Shown: positions 16,052 to 21,282 of the stretch, piece by piece | Position numbering within the stretch: the first letter of the stretch is position 1 | How the letters are laid out: the number at the start of each line of letters is the position of its first letter | Origin: Betaproteobacteria bacterium | Lineage (GTDB): Bacteria > Pseudomonadota > Gammaproteobacteria > Burkholderiales > Methylophilaceae | NCBI GenBank assembly: GCA_009926035.1 | Contig: RFPQ01000001.1 | Coordinates: 1 to 21,282 of the forward strand | DNA length: 21,282 nt | Direction: 5' to 3' | Notes under the pieces: model-generated | What the model saw: only the letters and a program-made list of their open reading frames with translations | The model's database searches: none | Told to the model about the DNA's origin: nothing | Position numbers and translations under genes: made by a program

Positions 16052-17275
16052 TTATTGGTATCTTAAAGCTTCTATTGGATGAAGCTTAGCAGCTTTACTT
16101 GCAGGATAGTACCCAAAGAAGACACCCACGCTTGCCGCAACTGAAAAAGCTAATACGATCGATTGCATTGAAATAAGGATTTCAGCACCTATCATTTTTT
16201 TAACAAGCATCGCCCCACCCAATCCGAGACCAACCCCAATCACGCAACCTACGATCGAAATCACACATGCTTCTAAGAGAAATTGAAGAAGTATATCTTT
16301 TTCACGTGCACCGATTGCCATACGAATTCCAATTTCGCGGGTACGCTCCGTCACAGATACCAACATGATATTCATAATGCCGATGCCACCTACCAAAAGA
16401 GAGATAGATGCAATAGCACCTAATAGCATTGACATTGTTTTTGCAGTTTCACTTGCAGTCTTTGCCATCGCGGTTAAATTTCTTATAGAAAAATCACTCT
16501 CTGCATTTTCTCGGATATTGTGTCGCTGACGCACAAGGTCATTAATGGCTTCTTCAGCAACGCCCATATATTTTTCCGATTTCGCCTGTGCCATGATCAT
16601 GCGAACACTACCTGGAATTTGATTACCAAATAATTTTCTCTGCGCGGTCGTGATCGGCACAATAACGGTGTCATCCTGATCGCGCCCATCAAAACTTTGG
16701 CCTTTACCTTCTAATACTCCGACAACAAGAAAAGGGCTTTTCTTAATACGAATCGTTTTTCCGATAGGATCAATCTCGTCACCAAATAAATTTTCAACCA
16801 CTGTCTTCCCAACGAGTGCAACTCGATTCGCAGAGCGAATATCTGAATCAGAAAATAATTCACCAGACTCTACATCCCATCTTCGAATAGAAAAATAAGA
16901 AGGGGTAGTACCCACAATTGCTGAGTTTGAATTATTTCCCGCATAAATAATTTGTGCGTTGCCCACACTAATAGGTGCAAACGCATTAATATCCTCTAAA
17001 TCTCCAATGGCAGTTGCATCATTCATGTTAAGCGTTGAGGAACTCCCTGAAGCACTTCGGGAACCAGATGAACTTGAGGAGCCAGATAATATAACAAATA
17101 AATTACTTCCCATAGAATCGATGGATCTCTTAATCGATTGCTGAGCACCTTCGCCGATTGCCATCATAAGTACCACGGCACCCACACCAATAACCATACC
17201 CAACATCGTCAAAAACGTGCGAAGACGATTCGCACTCATTGCATGCCAGGCTTCACTTAACATTGAGAAAAACAT
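16052..17275 (-). CDS. MacB-like ABC transporter permease (separate polypeptide)
   Basis: This is a 407-residue permease with the MacB/FtsX layout: one N-terminal span (about 20-42), a large periplasmic domain (about 45-280) and three C-terminal spans (about 280-305, 330-357 and 370-395). ANRLRTFLTMLGMVIGVGAVV, GGIGIMNIMLVSVTERTREIGIRMAIGA and the YYPASKAAKLHPIEALRY ending are signatures of this family. A serine/glycine-rich patch (65-80) sits at the position of the flexible region in MacB. The E. coli protein carries its ATPase on the same chain; here the ATPase is the preceding gene, whose TAA directly abuts this ATG. The complex works mechanically, driving substrate from the periplasm through TolC. 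The substrate is unknown. Confidence 0.92.
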   Translation of the reverse strand: MFFSMLSEAWHAMSANRLRTFLTMLGMVIGVGAVVLMMAIGEGAQQSIKRSIDSMGSNLFVILSGSSSSSGSRSASGSSSTLNMNDATAIGDLEDINAFAPISVGNAQIIYAGNNSNSAIVGTTPSYFSIRRWDVESGELFSDSDIRSANRVALVGKTVVENLFGDEIDPIGKTIRIKKSPFLVVGVLEGKGQSFDGRDQDDTVIVPITTAQRKLFGNQIPGSVRMIMAQAKSEKYMGVAEEAINDLVRQRHNIRENAESDFSIRNLTAMAKTASETAKTMSMLLGAIASISLLVGGIGIMNIMLVSVTERTREIGIRMAIGAREKDILLQFLLEACVISIVGCVIGVGLGLGGAMLVKKMIGAEILISMQSIVLAFSVAASVGVFFGYYPASKAAKLHPIEALRYQ

Positions 17276-17983
17276 TTAAGCTTTCTCCTTTTGTTTTTTA
17301 TTGTGGCGATCTTCGACAATTTTTCCGTCTAAAAAACGTACTTGTCGACCTGCATGATCTGCAATATCGTTTTCATGAGTAACAATAATAATTGTGTTTC
17401 CAATTTGATTAAGCTCATCAAATATTTTCATAATTTCATCGCTCGTTTTACTGTCTAAATTACCTGTAGGTTCATCAGCCAAAATAATGCGTGGTTGATT
17501 AACAAGAGCTCTTGCAATAGCGACTCGCTGCTGCTGTCCTCCTGAAATTTGATTTGGCTTTGAATCAAAATAATTGCCTAGCCCCATTCTTTCTAAAATA
17601 TTTTTAGCTATCTTTGTTCTTAATTCTTTTTGATCTTCAGCATAAACTAATGGCAATGATACATTTTCAACTAATGTTGATCTCGCAAGTAAATTAAACC
17701 CTTGAAAAACAAACCCAATGGTTTTGTTACGAAGTTTTGCTAGCTCATTACTACTTAAAGATTTAACAGAATGTCCATCGAGCATGTATTCCCCTTTGGT
17801 AGGCCGATCTAGGCAACCTAAGATGTTCATGAAAGTCGATTTACCTGAGCCTGAAGGGCCCATGATGGCAACATATTCGCCATCATCAATCGTAAGATTC
17901 ACATCTTTGAGAACAGGAAATACGCCTGCTGGCGTATCGTAGTCTTTGTAAAGTCCTGCGATTTCAATGACATGTTTAGCCAT
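17276..17983 (-). CDS. MacB/LolD-type ABC transporter ATP-binding protein
   Basis: This is a 235-residue ABC ATPase with Walker A GPSGSGKS (42-49), Q-loop Gln94 (FVFQGFNLL), signature ISGGQQQ (146-152), Walker B IILADEPTGNLD with Asp170 and Glu171, and switch His203 (VTHEND). It belongs to the MacB/LolD/FtsE branch that powers type VII (mechanotransmission) ABC transporters. Its position, 3 bases after the adaptor gene and directly before the permease gene, identifies its partner as the MacB-like permease rather than LolCE. The C-terminal tail is lysine-rich. Confidence 0.93.
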   Translation of the reverse strand: MAKHVIEIAGLYKDYDTPAGVFPVLKDVNLTIDDGEYVAIMGPSGSGKSTFMNILGCLDRPTKGEYMLDGHSVKSLSSNELAKLRNKTIGFVFQGFNLLARSTLVENVSLPLVYAEDQKELRTKIAKNILERMGLGNYFDSKPNQISGGQQQRVAIARALVNQPRIILADEPTGNLDSKTSDEIMKIFDELNQIGNTIIIVTHENDIADHAGRQVRFLDGKIVEDRHNKKQKEKA

Positions 17984-17986
17984 GCG

Positions 17987-19186
17987 CTAAAACACTCGTG
18001 GTGGTCGTTGAGGGCCTTGTGAATTAGAGCCTGATTTTTGATCATTACTCATATCAGCAGTGATCACAAACTCATTAGGCTTAATATCTGAAGTAATAAT
18101 TTCAGTAAATTTGCCATTTGTAATACTTGTTTTAACACGAATCATTTCAGGCTTATTATTTCTCAATACATATATTTTTCCCGAACCTAAATCATCGCCT
18201 TTAGTTTTCGATTTATTGTCATCAGATTTTTTATCTTTTTTCGCTGCTAACTTCATCTCTTCATTTTTAGGCTTATAGCGAAGCGCTGCGTTTGGAACCA
18301 ACAAAACATTTTCATGTTTTGCAAAATTGATATTCACATAAGCTGTCATACCGGGTAAAAGTTTTTGATCAGGATTATCCACTGAAACTACAATGTTGTA
18401 TGTCACGACATTCGCTGTATTGGTCGGATTCAAACGAATTTGTTTTACAATACCTTCAAAGTTTGAATTAGGGAATGCATCCACATTAAATTTGGCTACT
18501 TGACCGACTTGAATACGGCCAATATCCGCTTCTGCAAAACTCGTATCGATTTGCATCCTGGATAAATCCTGAGCAATCTTAAATAACGTGGGTGTTTGTA
18601 GACTTGCAGCAACTGTTTGACCCACATCGACGACGCGGTCAACAACTACACCTGAAACAGGAGATTTAATAATAGAGTAGCTATAATTAGTTTGATCGCG
18701 TTTCAATTGAGCTCTCGTGGTGCTCAATTGTGCTTCAGCTGACTTTAACGCTTGTATCGATTGATCGAGCTCTTGTTTGGAAACATATTCTTTTTCAAAT
18801 AAACTTCGCATTCTAGCTTCATTTGCTTTCGCCAATTCCAATGTGGCTTCATTATTTTTTACATTTCCAAGTGAGGCCGCAATTTGTGCTTTGAATAATT
18901 CATCTTCCAACTCTAAAAGCACCTGGCCTTTTTTTACTTGATCATTGTAGTCTGCATAGATTTTTTTTACGCGGCCTGATACCTGGGTACCCACATTCAC
19001 AAGACTCACAGGATTAATCGTACCGTTGGCTGTGACGTTTTGCTCAATATCACCTATGGTCACGGGTTGAAGTCGATATAAGTCTTCAGGTTTCTTTTTA
19101 TTTGAGAGTTGATACACATAATATGCACCAAATATCACTGCTAAAATTAAAGCGATATTGATTAAATGAGTGGCTAATTTTTTCAT
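17987..19186 (-). CDS. MacA-like periplasmic adaptor (membrane fusion protein)
   Basis: This is a 399-residue HlyD/RND-type adaptor. A single N-terminal span (about 8-26) anchors it in the inner membrane. The lipoyl/barrel halves (about 55-90 and 175-200, with SPVSGVVVDRVVDVGQTV) flank an alpha-hairpin coiled coil of about 80 residues (95-170), short as in MacA. A beta-barrel domain (205-295) and a membrane-proximal domain follow. A lysine/aspartate-rich insert (about 308-332) and a Pro/Gln/Ser-rich tail are unusual, low-complexity additions. The adaptor bridges the MacB-like permease and the TolC-like channel encoded next door. The gene starts 4 bases after the tolC-like stop. Confidence 0.93.
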   Translation of the reverse strand: MKKLATHLINIALILAVIFGAYYVYQLSNKKKPEDLYRLQPVTIGDIEQNVTANGTINPVSLVNVGTQVSGRVKKIYADYNDQVKKGQVLLELEDELFKAQIAASLGNVKNNEATLELAKANEARMRSLFEKEYVSKQELDQSIQALKSAEAQLSTTRAQLKRDQTNYSYSIIKSPVSGVVVDRVVDVGQTVAASLQTPTLFKIAQDLSRMQIDTSFAEADIGRIQVGQVAKFNVDAFPNSNFEGIVKQIRLNPTNTANVVTYNIVVSVDNPDQKLLPGMTAYVNINFAKHENVLLVPNAALRYKPKNEEMKLAAKKDKKSDDNKSKTKGDDLGSGKIYVLRNNKPEMIRVKTSITNGKFTEIITSDIKPNEFVITADMSNDQKSGSNSQGPQRPPRVF

Positions 19187-19190
19187 ACTT

Positions 19191-20642
19191 TTATTGTCTT
19201 TTTGCCTCAGGCAATTTCTGAATCATTGCATTATCAAGGACACCTATTGATTGAGCAAGCGTTGTTCTTGCAATATTCCAATTTAAAACCGATTGTATTT
19301 TTTGTTGTTTCGCATTCGCGAGTGCATTTTGCGCATTCAATGTGTCAATAATATTACCAACGCCCTCTTTATAGCGCCCCAATGCAACACGAGAGGATTC
19401 TTCAGCGCTTGACACCAAAATATTTGATGCAGTGATCGATTCATTTGCTGTTTTTAGATTTTGATAAGCTGTCCACACATCAAGGGATACCTGAAGTTTT
19501 AACTGATCTCTTTTTGAGGCATTGAGCTCTGCCGTTGCTTCAGCAGAACGAATTAGATAAGTTGGTTTATAGCCTTCGAATAGAGGTATGCTAAGAAATA
19601 TACCGATTTGAGAACTATTTTGCGAGGTGACTCCTAGTAAATTTTCATCATACTGATTAGAAGCATCAATTCTCACTTTAGGTTTAGCATCAGCTTTAAC
19701 AGCTTCAATTTTGGCTATGGAAGCTTTAAGTTGAGCTTCACTTGCAATTAAATCAGGTCTTTGCAGTCTTGCTTGTTCAATTAATGCTTCAATATCTTGA
19801 TCCACTAATTCTGGAATCACATCTAAATTACTATCCGTCATTTGAAAATTCATATTAGCCGGAACACCCATAATATTTGCTAGGTTGCCATAAGCGATTT
19901 TAAGTGCGCCTTCATTTTTAAGTTTAGTTAAAGTGGCATTCGCAAATGAAGTTTGTGCTTGAAGTTTATCAGCGGGTGTTGCAACCCCTGCAAGATATTT
20001 GGCTTCTGCTGATTTAAAACTTTCCTGAAAAAGACGTTCAGTATCAATAGAAGCATTGAGAATAGCTCGAGTCGCATGAACTTGATAGAAGGCATTCACC
20101 GCAGCCAATAAGACAGTTTGAACCGTTGCATTTTGAGTCGCACTTGCAGCTCTCAAAAGTTCATTCGCATTTTCTAAAGTAGCATCGCGACTTCCGAAAT
20201 CATACAAGAGATAAGATGCCACAATTCGATTTGTTGTATTCGAATAGTTTGTTGTTCGATTTTTATTTTCAGTGGCAGATAATGTATCGGTCACTGAAGG
20301 AAAGAAAAGTGAACGTGCAACGCCTACTTGCGCTGCTTGCACCTTAGCATTTGCGTATACCTCTCTTGTTTGTGGGTTATGACAAAGCGCTGCTTCAGTC
20401 ACATCAACTAAAGATAAAGGCTTGTCGTAAGTTCTCGTACCACAAGGATCCAAAGTGGATGCATCGAGATAACCCTGGGGTATTCGCGAAATACTCTCTT
20501 CCTTTAAATCTTTATCTGAATACCAAATCGACTCAACTGCATATGCCGGGATATGCATGCTTAATAAAGAAACGATCAGAAAAATGCGATAAAAATTCAA
20601 GTATAAAAAATTTTTGAAAAATTGGGTTGAGAAATGCAACAT
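19191..20642 (-). CDS. TolC-family outer-membrane efflux protein
   Basis: This is a 483-residue outer-membrane factor. A signal peptide with a long N-region is visible (hydrophobic 19-29, cleavage probably after AYA at residue 35). Two outer-membrane efflux repeats follow. The first is about 55-260, with LVDVTEAALCHNPQTREV and LLYDFGSRDATLENANE. The second is about 270-470, with RPDLIASEAQLKASIAKIEAVKADAKPKV and RYKEGVGNIIDTLNAQNALA. It should form a trimeric channel through the outer membrane and periplasm. It is the first gene of the tight tolC-macA-ATPase-permease cluster. No clear ribosome-binding site precedes the ATG, and only 43 bases separate it from the LysR-type gene, so the two may share a transcript. 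Confidence 0.93.
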   Translation of the reverse strand: MLHFSTQFFKNFLYLNFYRIFLIVSLLSMHIPAYAVESIWYSDKDLKEESISRIPQGYLDASTLDPCGTRTYDKPLSLVDVTEAALCHNPQTREVYANAKVQAAQVGVARSLFFPSVTDTLSATENKNRTTNYSNTTNRIVASYLLYDFGSRDATLENANELLRAASATQNATVQTVLLAAVNAFYQVHATRAILNASIDTERLFQESFKSAEAKYLAGVATPADKLQAQTSFANATLTKLKNEGALKIAYGNLANIMGVPANMNFQMTDSNLDVIPELVDQDIEALIEQARLQRPDLIASEAQLKASIAKIEAVKADAKPKVRIDASNQYDENLLGVTSQNSSQIGIFLSIPLFEGYKPTYLIRSAEATAELNASKRDQLKLQVSLDVWTAYQNLKTANESITASNILVSSAEESSRVALGRYKEGVGNIIDTLNAQNALANAKQQKIQSVLNWNIARTTLAQSIGVLDNAMIQKLPEAKRQ

Positions 20643-20685
20643 ATACTTAAAATCTTAACATGGCCATATGACAAATAACTTCATA

Positions 20686-21282
20686 TCAATGAGAATTCAG
20701 TACATGGTTATAAAAAGCTTTTGCAATAGGTGATAACTGTTTCCCTCTTAGATAGACAAGATGCCATTGCGAATTAATTGGAAAGTCCTGAAGGTTGAGC
20801 ACTGAAATTTCATTTTCAAAATCAAATTGATCGAGAGCATGAATAGAAATGACCGCTACGCCTAAATGACTTGCTACTGCTTTTTTAATAGCTTCGTTAT
20901 TTCCGAGCTCTAACAAAAGACTAGGGGTAAAATTTTTCTGTTTAAAATGCATATCAACACTCATTCGCGTCCCCGATCCTAATTCTCTTAGAATGAATCT
21001 TTCTTTTTTCAAATCTTGCAATCGAAGATTTTTTTTATCAGCCAATGGATGGTTTTTATATGCAATCATACAAAGTGGATTGGGCATGAGAATATGATCT
21101 TCAAGGTCAATATGAATTGGGGGCTTTGACATAACATATAAATCGTCACTATTATCCTCTAGACGCTTAATGACGCCGTCGCGATTTAATATTTCTAGTG
21201 AAATATCTACCTCAGGATATTTGCTACAAAATGAACCTAAAAATTTCGGAATAAAGTATTTTGCAGTACTCACAACTGCAAC
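20686..21282 (-). CDS. LysR-type transcriptional regulator, effector domain (5' part cut off)
   Basis: The frame is open to the window edge and gives the C-terminal 198 residues of a LysR-type regulator; the DNA-binding helix-turn-helix lies outside. A GTG at 21273 is internal, not the start. The visible part begins VAVVSTAKYFIPKFLGSFCSKYP, which opens the periplasmic-binding-like effector domain. The RFILRELGSGTRMSVD, NNEAIKKAVASHLGVAVIS and GKQLSPIAKAFYNHVL stretches are characteristic of CbbR/CysB-like members. CbbR regulates carbon fixation genes, but close relatives control other targets. Here it sits just upstream of and in the same direction as the efflux cluster, so it could be co-transcribed with or control it. 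Confidence 0.88.
   Translation of the reverse strand, partial: VAVVSTAKYFIPKFLGSFCSKYPEVDISLEILNRDGVIKRLEDNSDDLYVMSKPPIHIDLEDHILMPNPLCMIAYKNHPLADKKNLRLQDLKKERFILRELGSGTRMSVDMHFKQKNFTPSLLLELGNNEAIKKAVASHLGVAVISIHALDQFDFENEISVLNLQDFPINSQWHLVYLRGKQLSPIAKAFYNHVLNSH

Noticed and set aside
21265..21273. GTG at 21273 as the true start of the LysR-type gene
   Set aside because: The frame remains open to the edge and the protein would lack its DNA-binding domain; it is a truncated view of a longer gene.

Overview
The window is an AT-rich, compact bacterial chromosome segment. I see no phage, insertion sequence, tRNA, rRNA or CRISPR signal. Gene content and protein flavour (split B12-dependent ribonucleotide reductase, WaaA, short-form Pcm, thiC-uppP neighbourhood, MacA/MacB/TolC set) suggest a Gram-negative proteobacterium. 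My best guess is a low-GC betaproteobacterium such as a Methylophilaceae-type methylotroph, but this is an inference from general resemblance, not from any search.

Left part (1-5847), almost all on the minus strand: the start of thiS (cut by the window edge); a divergent 53-codon small ORF; a dienelactone-hydrolase-family enzyme; a five-cysteine 67-aa protein; an exported serine protease overlapping a small lipoprotein gene; and the two-gene class II ribonucleotide reductase nrdJa-nrdJb. The nrdJ promoter region (5848-6110) holds a good sigma70-like promoter, with an 8-bp-arm inverted repeat lying over the predicted transcription start.

Middle part (6111-13586): waaA (Kdo transferase) on plus; an isochorismatase-fold hydrolase and pcm on minus; then a TPP riboswitch followed by thiC, uppP, an ExoD-family membrane protein and mutY. 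These four genes are packed end to end, with abutting or 4-bp overlapping start/stop codons. The riboswitch appears to act on translation: an exact 8-bp complement of the thiC ribosome-binding site lies just downstream of the aptamer. uppP has no visible ribosome-binding site of its own, so thiamine status may reach this cell-wall gene by translational coupling. A GNAT acetyltransferase gene converges on mutY.

Right part (13659-21282): three membrane-protein genes on plus (DoxX family, cytochrome b561, TauE/SafE-type exporter), then a tight minus-strand cluster reading LysR-type regulator (cut by the edge), TolC-like outer-membrane factor, MacA-like adaptor, separate ABC ATPase and separate MacB-like permease. 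Together the last four would form a complete tripartite efflux machine.

No intergenic stretch exceeds 300 bases. Nothing here looks like a wholly undescribed system. The observations most worth checking are regulatory (nrdJ operator, thiC/uppP coupling), plus a few uncharacterised small proteins.
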